Origin: Marinilabilia rubra | Lineage (GTDB): Bacteria > Bacteroidota > Bacteroidia > Bacteroidales > Marinilabiliaceae | Assembly (NCBI RefSeq): GCF_003121985.1 | Contig: NZ_QEWP01000013.1 | Span: 62,001 to 126,000 of the forward strand | DNA: 64,000 nucleotides | Reading direction: 5' to 3' | Shown here: in pieces, positions 8,995 to 16,383 of the stretch | Position numbering within the stretch: the stretch's first letter is position 1 | How the letters are laid out: the number at the start of each line of letters is the position of its first letter | The notes under the pieces: generated by a model | Seen by the model: the letters and a program-made list of their open reading frames with translations, nothing else | Told to the model about the DNA's origin: nothing | Databases searched by the model: none | Program-made: the position numbers and the translations under genes

Positions 8995-10584
8995 ATGAGA
9001 TTTTTACTGACAATAATACTGGGTTTTGCAGGTTCCCTTTCCTGCATCCATGCCCAGGATGAGTTTAAGGTTAAAGGCTACGACAGTCATGTAGAACTTA
9101 ACTGGGATCAGGACGATGAAGTTGACCTTTACCGCATTTATGCAGCCGCAGGGGCAAATGGAGAATTTCAATTAAGAGGGGAGACCAGTGATGATTATTA
9201 CCTCGACTTTGTCACTGATATAGGGCGCAATATAAAACTGAGCTATAAGCTGGTGCCTGTAATTAATGGCAGCGAACGGAAAGCCATAGGACCTTTGTCG
9301 GCATCAGTACGTGACTTTACTGATGAGGAACTCCTGGAGATGGTTCAGAGGTATACTTTTCGTTACTTCTGGGATTTTGGTGAGCCCAATACCGGTTTGT
9401 CACATGAGCGTACCAAAAGCAAACAAGGTAATATTATTACCATCGGGGGCAGCGGTTTTGGCGTAATGACCCTTATTGTAGCTGCAGAACGGGGTTGGAT
9501 AACCCGTGAGCAGGCCGTTGACCGGTTATTGCATGCTACGGATTTTCTTCAGAATACCGCTCGGTTTCATGGTATGTGGGCCCATTGGTACAATGCTGAA
9601 TCTGGCACTGTTCGCGAGTTTGGCAAGATGGACAATGGTGGCGACATCGTTGAAAGTGCTTTTATGATGCAGGGACTACTTACCGCAAAGCAGTATTTTA
9701 ATGCTGATAATAAGAAAGAAGAGCAGCTCCGTGAAAGAATCACTCAACTCTGGCATGATATGGAATGGGACTGGTACACCAACGATGGCAATAAGTTGAT
9801 ATGGCACTGGTCGCCCGACTACGGTTTTGCCAAGGATCATGGCATCCGTGGTTACAACGAATGTCTTATTGCCTACATTCTTGGAGTTTGTTCGCCTACT
9901 CACCCCATTCCCGAAGAAGCTTACCACAAAAGCTGGGCTGGCTGGGATAATCCCAATTTTGCCAATTACACCGAATACTTTGGCATGATACTGCCACTAG
10001 GCAACAAGCGTTGGTATGGTGGACCGTTGTTTTTTGCCCATTACTCCTATCTGGGGCTCGATCCCAGGGGGTTGTCTGATAAATACGCCAATTACTGGGT
10101 GCAAAACCGCAGGCATACCTTGATAAACCGTGCTTATTGCATCGATAATCCATATAACTATAAAGGCTATGGCGAAGATTTCTGGGGGCTCACAGCAGGT
10201 GATCGTGTGCCTGAGGGGTATACTGCCCATGCGCCGGGGTATATTCGTGATCAGGGAACGGTTACCCCAACAGCCGCACTTTCTTCTATGCCATATACGC
10301 CTGAAGAATCCATGAAAGTCCTGAAGAACCTTTACCGAAACTATGGCAAAGAGTTGTGGGGACCTTATGGTTTTTATGATGGAATAAATCTAAATGTCTC
10401 GGATAACCCTGAAGATCAGGTGCGCAAGACATACATAGGCATTGATCAGGGCCCTATTATCATCATGATTGAGAACCATCGTTCAGGGCTGCTTTGGGAA
10501 AACTTTATGAAGAATAAAGATGTTCTGAATGGCCTTAAGAGGCTTGGGTTTAAGCGATATGGTAAAGAAATTGAGGTGGACTAA
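8995..10584 (+). CDS. GH144-type protein (beta-1,2-glucanase family) with FN3 domain
   Basis: A 529-residue exported protein: signal peptide to about 20, an FN3-like domain about 22-105, then the glucoamylase-like domain Pfam PF10091, about 110-520. The segment YTFRYFWDFGEPNTGLSHER (120-139) and DNGGDIVESAFMMQGLL (213-229) are typical of this (alpha/alpha)6-barrel family, whose characterised members (GH144) are endo-beta-1,2-glucanases. The same Pfam is often mislabelled glucoamylase. A GH3 enzyme two genes upstream could finish sophoro-oligosaccharides. It is separated from the GH43-like gene by about 450 bases of repeats, so it may have its own promoter. Activity is inferred from family membership only. 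Confidence 0.82.
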   Translation: MRFLLTIILGFAGSLSCIHAQDEFKVKGYDSHVELNWDQDDEVDLYRIYAAAGANGEFQLRGETSDDYYLDFVTDIGRNIKLSYKLVPVINGSERKAIGPLSASVRDFTDEELLEMVQRYTFRYFWDFGEPNTGLSHERTKSKQGNIITIGGSGFGVMTLIVAAERGWITREQAVDRLLHATDFLQNTARFHGMWAHWYNAESGTVREFGKMDNGGDIVESAFMMQGLLTAKQYFNADNKKEEQLRERITQLWHDMEWDWYTNDGNKLIWHWSPDYGFAKDHGIRGYNECLIAYILGVCSPTHPIPEEAYHKSWAGWDNPNFANYTEYFGMILPLGNKRWYGGPLFFAHYSYLGLDPRGLSDKYANYWVQNRRHTLINRAYCIDNPYNYKGYGEDFWGLTAGDRVPEGYTAHAPGYIRDQGTVTPTAALSSMPYTPEESMKVLKNLYRNYGKELWGPYGFYDGINLNVSDNPEDQVRKTYIGIDQGPIIIMIENHRSGLLWENFMKNKDVLNGLKRLGFKRYGKEIEVD

Positions 10585-10599
10585 AGAGGATCATTACTC

Positions 10600-10758
10600 C
10601 CACTCGTTTTCAACGAGGGGGTGTTTTCAAGTCATCAGTGACGACAGTTTGTTTAAATGTCCATTTCCGGTTTTGACATGAGACTAAACGTGCTATGATT
10701 TTAAATAATTACTCTTCTAAGACGAGAGTTAATGAACCCCTCGTTGCAAACGAGGGGT
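10600..10758. repeat. inverted REP pair (REPIN-like)
   Basis: Two units of the 8740-8802 family face each other: one reads on the minus strand (10600-10650, stem CTCGTTTTCAACGAG) and one on the plus strand (10695-10758, perfect stem CCCCTCGTTGCAAACGAGGGG at 10737-10757 with AAGACGAGAG before it). Two inverted REPs around a short spacer form the REPIN arrangement known from other bacteria. It fills the gap between the GH144-type and second sulfatase genes. Confidence 0.68.
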
Positions 10759-10801
10759 AGAGAGAGTTTCAGGATCCAATAACTTAAAATATTTTATACT
10801 G

Positions 10802-12430
10802 ATGAAAAATTTAATTAAAGTTACGACGGTATTTAGCTTTGCAGCAATGCTTAGTTTAATGTTCTCGTGTAAGGCAAAAGAAACCAAACAGGAAAGGCCT
10901 AACATCGTCTTCATAATGAGCGACGATCACGCCTACCAGGCCATAAGTGCTTATAGTGATAAATTAATTGAAACGCCCAATATCGACCGTATTGCTGATG
11001 AAGGCATGTTATTTACCAATGCTTCAGTGACCAATTCTATTTGTGCTCCATCCCGCGCAACCATTCTCACGGGCAAGCATACACACATTCATGGCAAGGT
11101 TGACAACGTCTTTCCATTTGATACCACCAATGTAACGTTTCCCCAGATTTTGCATGAGAATGGTTATCAGACGGCCATGTTTGGAAAGCTCCATTTTGGC
11201 AATAACCCTAAGGGATTTGATGAGTTTAAAATACTTCCCGGACAAGGGGATTATTACAATCCCAGGTTTATAACCGATAAGGGCGATACTACAATAATGG
11301 GATATGTGACGGACATCATTACCGATTTAACGATAGATTGGTTTGATAATCGCCGCGAAGAAGACAAGCCATTCATGCTTTTCTACCTGCACAAAGCCCC
11401 TCACCGGGAGTGGTTACCGGCACCCCGTCATTACAAGGAGTTTACCAAACGCACTTTCCCGGAGCCTGAAACTCTTTTCGACGACTACGCGGGGCGTGGA
11501 ACAGCTGCCAAGGAAGCTGAAATGAATCTGCTGAAGCATATGACTGTTTCTGCAGATAATAAAATCTATCCCCAATTGGCTAAGGATTTGGGCATTGAAG
11601 AGATGTCTGAATGGGGATTCAGGGTCTTTAAAAGCAAGTATAACCGGTTTACCGAGGAGCAAAAGAAAGAATGGGATGCTGTTTATGGCCCGATCAACGA
11701 GGAGTTCAGTGAACTCTATCCTAATATGAACGACTCTGCCTATATGCGCTGGAAGTATCAGCGTTACATGCAGGACTACCTCGGATGTATTGCAGCTGTG
11801 GATGAAAACGTGGGACGAGTATTGGATTATCTGGATGAAAATGGATTAAGCGAAAATACCATTGTTGTTTATACCTCTGATCAGGGTTTTTATCTTGGTG
11901 AACATGGGTGGTTCGATAAGCGTTTTATCTACGAAGAATCGTTCAAGACTCCACTCCTGATCAAGTGGCCTGAAAAAGTCCAACCAGGTTCGGTTACTGA
12001 TGAAATGGTGCAAAATCTCGATTTTGCGCAGACATTTCTGGAAGCCGCCGGAATTGAAGCACCTGAAGACATGCAGGGAGAGAGTCTGATGCCCCTGCTG
12101 GCCGGCCAGCCTGAAAAATGGAAGCGCGATGCTGTGTATTATCATTATTACGAATACCCCGGTTTTCATATGGTTAAATGTCATTACGGAATTGTAACCA
12201 AAGACTACAAGTTGGCTCATTTTTATTACGACATTGATGAGTGGGAACTTTACGACCGCAAGAATGATCCGATGGAATTGAACAACGTTTACAACGACCC
12301 GGATTATCAGGATGTGGTGAAAGAATTGACCGAAAAACTAAAAGAAACCAGGAAGAAGTACAAAGACTCCAAAGAATTGGATCAATACTATATTCAGAAG
12401 TATAAGGATCGTGGTCTGATTAAGGAGTAA
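10802..12430 (+). CDS. formylglycine-dependent sulfatase lipoprotein
   Basis: A 542-residue family S1 sulfatase that is probably lipid-anchored (lipobox-like LMFSC, Cys23). MSDDHAYQ provides the first metal ligands (Asp41/42) and SICAPSRATILTGKHTH the maturation motif with Cys81. A C-terminal signature QGFYLGEHGWFDKRFIYEES resembles the N-acetylglucosamine-6-sulfatase, iduronate-sulfatase and mucin-desulfating group more than the sulfatase at 2467. The two sulfatases are therefore not recent duplicates and probably act on different positions. It is Cys-type and needs anSME encoded elsewhere. It is flanked by REP-like repeats and stands apart from its neighbours, so it may be transcribed alone. 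Confidence 0.87.
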   Translation: MKNLIKVTTVFSFAAMLSLMFSCKAKETKQERPNIVFIMSDDHAYQAISAYSDKLIETPNIDRIADEGMLFTNASVTNSICAPSRATILTGKHTHIHGKVDNVFPFDTTNVTFPQILHENGYQTAMFGKLHFGNNPKGFDEFKILPGQGDYYNPRFITDKGDTTIMGYVTDIITDLTIDWFDNRREEDKPFMLFYLHKAPHREWLPAPRHYKEFTKRTFPEPETLFDDYAGRGTAAKEAEMNLLKHMTVSADNKIYPQLAKDLGIEEMSEWGFRVFKSKYNRFTEEQKKEWDAVYGPINEEFSELYPNMNDSAYMRWKYQRYMQDYLGCIAAVDENVGRVLDYLDENGLSENTIVVYTSDQGFYLGEHGWFDKRFIYEESFKTPLLIKWPEKVQPGSVTDEMVQNLDFAQTFLEAAGIEAPEDMQGESLMPLLAGQPEKWKRDAVYYHYYEYPGFHMVKCHYGIVTKDYKLAHFYYDIDEWELYDRKNDPMELNNVYNDPDYQDVVKELTEKLKETRKKYKDSKELDQYYIQKYKDRGLIKE

Positions 12431-12483
12431 TATAAGAATTAATCTGCCCTGGCGACATTTACATTTCATGCAGGGCCATGATG

Positions 12484-12509
12484 CTGCCCCCTTTTGCAAC
12501 GGGGGGCAG
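12484..12509 (+). terminator. hairpin after second sulfatase gene
   Basis: CTGCCCCC and GGGGGGCAG (an 8-9 bp stem) flank the loop TTTTGCAAC, and the hairpin is followed by TTTGTGGTTT. It could stop transcription from the sulfatase gene 54 bases upstream. It could equally be another REP-like palindrome, since its loop resembles that of the CCTCGTTGCAAACGAGG units. Confidence 0.45.
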
Positions 12510-12561
12510 TTTGTGGTTTACAGAGTGAAAATTAAAACAAGCAAAAAAAACATGTTGAACT

Positions 12562-13362
12562 ATGGAGAAATTATTTAAAGCAAATTTTATTGCTCTTTTG
12601 CTATTGGCTGGTACAGGTACTTTGCTTGCCCAGGATAACTATAGCAAATATGAAAGAAAAGATTTTATCCGGAATGGTGATACCTTAAAATACCGGATTC
12701 TCTATCCTGAAGAGATGAAGCAGGATAAAGAGTATCCGCTGGTGCTGTTTTTGCACGGAGCAGGGGAAAGAGGTGTAAAAAATGAGAGACAACTCACTCA
12801 TGGAGCTGATTTGTTTGTAGATGAAAATTGGAATACCACCCGTGAGGCCATCGTTTTGTTTCCCCAGTGTCCGCCCGGTATTATGTGGACCAACCGTGAA
12901 AAAAAGAAGAACAGCGAAGGCGTTTGGGAATTTTGGTTCCCTTTGGGTGATTCTGCTCCCTGGCCTTCGTTGATGGTTAATCAGCTGGTTGAAGATTTAA
13001 CAGCTTCGGGCAAGGTGGATGCGGACAGAAGGTATATTATGGGGTTGTCGATGGGGGGTATCGGTACCCTTGAATTTCTTTATCGCTGGCCTGAAAAATA
13101 TGCTGCGGCTATCTCTGTTTGCGGTGGCCATGATCCGGATTTGGCAGAGACTTATTGCCATGTGCCTGTCTGGTTTTTCCATGGTGGAAAGGATGATGTG
13201 GTTCCCCCAATTTACTCTCGACAGGTCTATGATGTATTGAAAAAATGTAATGTGGATACCCGTTATACCTTTTATCCCTATGCCAATCACAATAGTTGGG
13301 ATCCGGCCTTCAGTGAGCCGGGATTGCTTGACTGGTTGTTCTCATTTGAGAAGGAGAATTAA
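12562..13362 (+). CDS. secreted alpha/beta-hydrolase esterase
   Basis: A 266-residue protein with a signal peptide ending near TLLAQ. It has the alpha/beta-hydrolase fold: oxyanion segment LFLHGAGERG (63-72), nucleophile elbow GLSMGG with Ser163, acid Asp in HGGKDDVVP (211 or 212) and His243 in ANHNSWD. It belongs to the phospholipase/carboxylesterase or predicted-peptidase group often found in polysaccharide loci, where members remove acetyl or feruloyl esters from glycans. Its location after sulfatases and glycosidases supports a debranching role (inference). It stands alone between repeat-bearing gaps, with no close promoter motif seen. Confidence 0.82.
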   Translation: MEKLFKANFIALLLLAGTGTLLAQDNYSKYERKDFIRNGDTLKYRILYPEEMKQDKEYPLVLFLHGAGERGVKNERQLTHGADLFVDENWNTTREAIVLFPQCPPGIMWTNREKKKNSEGVWEFWFPLGDSAPWPSLMVNQLVEDLTASGKVDADRRYIMGLSMGGIGTLEFLYRWPEKYAAAISVCGGHDPDLAETYCHVPVWFFHGGKDDVVPPIYSRQVYDVLKKCNVDTRYTFYPYANHNSWDPAFSEPGLLDWLFSFEKEN

Positions 13363-13394
13363 TTTTTTGAGTTCTGTGAAGCAAAAAAAGTGGC

Positions 13395-13514
13395 TGTCTC
13401 AAAAGGATAGAACCCTAAAAGCTTGTCATGTTGAGCATAGTCGAAACATCTGTTTATCAAACGACCTGATTCTTCGTAAGCTCAGAATGACAGCTAATTT
13501 GGACTTTTGAGACA
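13395..13514. repeat. MITE-like unit with REP palindrome, copy 2
   Basis: Perfect 11-bp terminal inverted repeats TGTCTCAAAAG (13395-13405) and CTTTTGAGACA (13504-13514) bound a 120-bp unit. The interior palindrome (13424-13492) matches copy 1 at 8589-8658: arms TGTCATGTTGAGCATAGTCG and CTTCGTAAGCTCAGAATGAC. GGCTGTCTCAAAAG-type ends are common in Bacteroidota insertion sequences, so this is probably a non-autonomous derivative. Confidence 0.78.
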
Positions 13515-13623
13515 TTCTCTTTTATGTCTTAAAAGTTATTATACAGGATGTTGGAGGTTTTTTGGAGCTGAAAGTATTAACCTGCTGTGTTTACATTGGA
13601 ATTGTAGTCAGTAACTCTTAGAA

Positions 13624-14247
13624 TTAATTTTCTTTCCCGGGAAAAACCGAAAACGGCATGTAAATTCCAAGTCTTATTCCGTTTTCCCAGACGTGCTGTT
13701 GACCATTTCCCATAAATGAAAGCAAGGAATGCATTCTGGCATAATGGTGAATGGTAAAAGTCCATCCGCTTTTTATTTCATGCTGAAGGCCGTACCCTAA
13801 TTCAAAACCAATGCCTGCCTGACTGTCAATTTTTGCGTCAGGGCCGGTGTAAACATCCATAATTCCACCTCCTTCAACGAAAAGGAATTTTAAAAACCGG
13901 GCTTTAAAAGTAGCAGGAATGGTTATCAGAGAAAAGCTTGAAAAGGTAGGTCTTAGCTCAATGTTGGGATTAAAAGCAGGTTCACTTCTTATCTTTTGAT
14001 GTGAATATTCCAGTCCGGTTTTGAATTTTAGCCAGTCCTTTGCCATATCCCGTTGATAGCTTAAGCCAATGGAGAAGAACCCCTCCCCATAGGTAGATCC
14101 GGCGCCATCAAGAACTTCGGTGTTGATTACATCATTTTTACCGGCAAATGTGAAAGAGACTCCTACTTTTTTATCAGAAATATTTGCTTCCTGGGCTTTG
14201 GCGTAGGAAAACAGACTCAGGCAAAAAATTAAGAATATAGTTTTCAT
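13624..14247 (-). CDS. outer-membrane beta-barrel protein, unknown function
   Basis: A 207-residue protein with a clear signal peptide (MKTIFLIFCLSLFSYAKAQ). Alternating hydrophobic and polar strands with aromatic residues (VGVSFTFAG, GEGFFSIGLSYQRD, FKTGLEYSHQ) suggest an 8-stranded porin-like or OmpA-like barrel. It ends FSVFPGKEN rather than in a terminal Phe, so assembly by BAM is not assured. It is transcribed divergently from the GH5 gene and convergently to the esterase. The family is not recognised more precisely; a structural or lipid-related role is as likely as glycan uptake. Confidence 0.65.
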   Translation of the reverse strand: MKTIFLIFCLSLFSYAKAQEANISDKKVGVSFTFAGKNDVINTEVLDGAGSTYGEGFFSIGLSYQRDMAKDWLKFKTGLEYSHQKIRSEPAFNPNIELRPTFSSFSLITIPATFKARFLKFLFVEGGGIMDVYTGPDAKIDSQAGIGFELGYGLQHEIKSGWTFTIHHYARMHSLLSFMGNGQQHVWENGIRLGIYMPFSVFPGKEN

Positions 14248-14319
14248 AATATTTGAATTAGGTTCAGTAAAGATAGAAGTTTTTGTGAAAAATCAATTTT
14301 ATTATCCCCTCAAATTGTT

Positions 14320-14327
14320 TATATTTG
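14320..14327 (+). promoter_or_regulatory. candidate -7 box for the GH5 gene
   Basis: TATATTTG fits the Bacteroidota -7 consensus TAnnTTTG and lies 52 bases before the GH5 start codon. No well-spaced -33 TTTG was found, so support is limited. Confidence 0.35.
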
Positions 14328-14379
14328 TTAAAGTGTTTTAGATACACTTAATTGTCACTCAACTAATTTAGAAGTCCTT

Positions 14380-15372
14380 ATGAAAAGATCAAAAGTTATT
14401 ATGGTTCTGTCCCTTTTGGTGATAGCCATATCAGCGTTTGCCTGGACAAATGAATTGTCACGCATTTCGGTGGATGGCAATAAGTTTGTCAATGAAGAAG
14501 GCGAAACCATCGTTTTTAAAGGTTTGAATATTGCCGACCCTGATCGCTTGGTTAAAGAGGGGCAATGGAAACCGAAATTGTTTGAAGAGCTCGCAGGATG
14601 GGGAGCCAATATTGTACGTTTGCCGGTTCACCCCGGGGCCTGGAGAGAATGGGGGAGTGATGATTACCTGAAGTTACTGGATCAGGGTATCGAATGGGCC
14701 AAGGCAGAAGGGCTATATGTCATTATTGACTGGCATTCGATTGGGAACCTCAGAACCGATCTATATCAGGCAGATATGTATGATACTTCCATGCGCGAAA
14801 CTCTTCGCTTTTGGTACACCGTTTCGCGCCGTTATGCTGACGAACCTGCTGTGGCCCTTTACGAGGTGTTTAATGAACCTACGACTTTTAATGGTCAGTT
14901 GGGAACTCTTTCGTGGGATCAATGGAGTAATATGGTGATGGATATTATCAATGTGATTCGGGCCAATAGTCCCGATGCCATTCCGTTGGTGGGAGGATTT
15001 AACTGGGCTTATGATTTGACACCGGTCAGTGATAACCCGATTCCGGCTGAGAATATTGCTTATGTGGCCCATCCATACCCGCAGAAAAGAGAAAAACCGT
15101 GGGTCGAAAAATGGGAGAAAGACTTTGGATTTGTAGCAGAAAATTACCCGCTTATTGCCACAGAAATAGGTTATATGTATCCTGAGCAAAAAGGAGCCCA
15201 TATACCTTGTCTGGGTGATGAAGAATATGGCAATACCATCACCACATATTTTGAAGAAAAAGGCATTTCCTGGGTGGCCTGGGTTTTTGATCCCGATTGG
15301 TCGCCTCAGCTCATCAAAGACTGGGATTATACTCCAACCAGGGCAGGAGAACTCTTCAAAGAAGCGATGTAG
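14380..15372 (+). CDS. GH5 family endoglycanase
   Basis: A 330-residue secreted enzyme: signal peptide to about Ala20, then one (beta/alpha)8 domain. Family 5 signatures are complete: NIVRLPVHPGAW, IIDWHS, acid/base Glu166 in EVFNEPT, HPYPQK, and nucleophile Glu262 in LIATEIGY. GH5 enzymes cut beta-1,4-glucans, mannans and related chains; nothing here fixes the subfamily. There is no carbohydrate-binding module. It is the last carbohydrate gene of the locus and is followed by a kilobase without genes. A candidate -7 box (TATATTTG) precedes it. Confidence 0.9.
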   Translation: MKRSKVIMVLSLLVIAISAFAWTNELSRISVDGNKFVNEEGETIVFKGLNIADPDRLVKEGQWKPKLFEELAGWGANIVRLPVHPGAWREWGSDDYLKLLDQGIEWAKAEGLYVIIDWHSIGNLRTDLYQADMYDTSMRETLRFWYTVSRRYADEPAVALYEVFNEPTTFNGQLGTLSWDQWSNMVMDIINVIRANSPDAIPLVGGFNWAYDLTPVSDNPIPAENIAYVAHPYPQKREKPWVEKWEKDFGFVAENYPLIATEIGYMYPEQKGAHIPCLGDEEYGNTITTYFEEKGISWVAWVFDPDWSPQLIKDWDYTPTRAGELFKEAM

Positions 15373-15438
15373 AATTTGATATCTAAAGTTGTCGCGGAGA
15401 CTATTTGAATATAAAAATGAATTCAACAGGTTAAGATA

Positions 15439-15601
15439 GTGTCAAGTCAAGCATAGTCTGACGGCCCAAGCCTTGCTCTTTCTACCTTTTGCTTCTCAAA
15501 AAAAAGACTCACATAGCTACGGCTATGCTTACTTTTTTGTTGATTTGCACAAGGTGAAAAATAGCGGCAGCTTAACCGACATTCTACACTTGACTTGACA
15601 C
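15439..15601. repeat. 163-bp MITE-like element with 13-bp terminal repeats
   Basis: Perfect inverted repeats GTGTCAAGTCAAG (15439-15451) and CTTGACTTGACAC (15589-15601) bound the unit. Inside is a hairpin around ATAGCTACGGCTAT flanked by A-rich and T-rich arms. It encodes nothing. It is the left part of the gene-free stretch 15373-16383; the middle, 15602-16045, has no convincing ORF and only a candidate promoter near 15997. Confidence 0.72.
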
Positions 15602-15976
15602 CAGGTTTTTTTCGCGGCAACTTTTTTGTTTTAATAGGTCCAAAATGCTTAATAGCCATACCCCCTTCCCAAAAAATGGTATGGTTTGTTCCTAACCGGA
15701 TTGGCTGTTGTGCTTATTTTCGTCTCCCATTTTTAGAACTAAAACCTATTTTGCCCGCTTTACTGCCCTTATTTCCCAAATTCTGATTGTTTCTTAGTTC
15801 ATCTGCCAAGTGATTTTTAACTGATCATTCAAAATTAGAGAGGAAAAAGCTGAAATAAGATCACTTGTTGATAAGAAAACTTACTCTGAATAATTTCGTA
15901 GTCGATATCAATTGGTATGTTTTTATGTGTCTGCCGATAAGAATCAAAATCCATATTTTCATAGATTATTAAACTA

Positions 15977-16004
15977 TTTGCTGACACAATTTTTTCTAAC
16001 TTTG
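15977..16004 (+). promoter_or_regulatory. candidate dnaB promoter
   Basis: TTTG (15977-15980) and TAACTTTG (15997-16004) match the Bacteroidota -33 and -7 elements, with a 16-base spacer that is slightly short. If used, the transcript would run through the MITE-like element at 16046-16290 before reaching dnaB at 16384. No better candidate lies between that element and the gene. Confidence 0.4.
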
Positions 16005-16045
16005 TTCCCCTTTTGGCAGAATTCGTATGGGATTGTTTTTATCTT

Positions 16046-16290
16046 TAGATAGGGACTGCTGAAAAAGTCAAAAGGGCAAAATTTACAAGCCGCCCTATCG
16101 AAGGAGTATTGAAATACTTCGAGATTCGGGCGGTGCAGCAAATTTTGTTCTTTTGATTAGCTGTTTTTTTATGATTAATTGCAAAGAAATCCGAGTTTGA
16201 TGTGGAATAACCTTGCACTTAGGAGTTTGTTGATATGATTTAAAGTTTTAAACGCTAATAAAGTAGGCGTTTTTCAGCGCTCCCTAGATA
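16046..16290 (+). repeat. MITE-like element family 1, copy A
   Basis: The core 16052-16284 (233 bp) has imperfect terminal inverted repeats, GGGACTGCTGAAAAAG on the left and, reverse-complemented, GGGAGCGCTGAAAAAC on the right. It is bounded by the direct hexamer TAGATA (16046-16051 and 16285-16290). An inner palindrome, GAAGGAGTATTGAAATACTTCG, sits between GCCGCCC and GGGCGGT arms. The reverse-oriented copy B at 52906-53152 shares ends, inner arms and length. No ORF is present. Confidence 0.82.
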
Positions 16291-16383
16291 AAGAGAAAGC
16301 GATGTTAGATTGAGTGATTGAACTGCACTAACTCATTTTAAAAAGAATTGAATATTCTATAATAAGACAGAATTAGATTTGTC

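Noticed and set aside
14761-15426. A 221-codon open frame on the minus strand
   Set aside because: It overlaps the GH5 gene, whose catalytic motifs are intact on the plus strand; the antisense protein has no family features.
15602-16045. A possible small gene in the 15.6-15.8 kb region (open frame 15595-15786)
   Set aside because: It begins inside the MITE-like terminal repeat, has no ribosome site and a biased composition without domain similarity.
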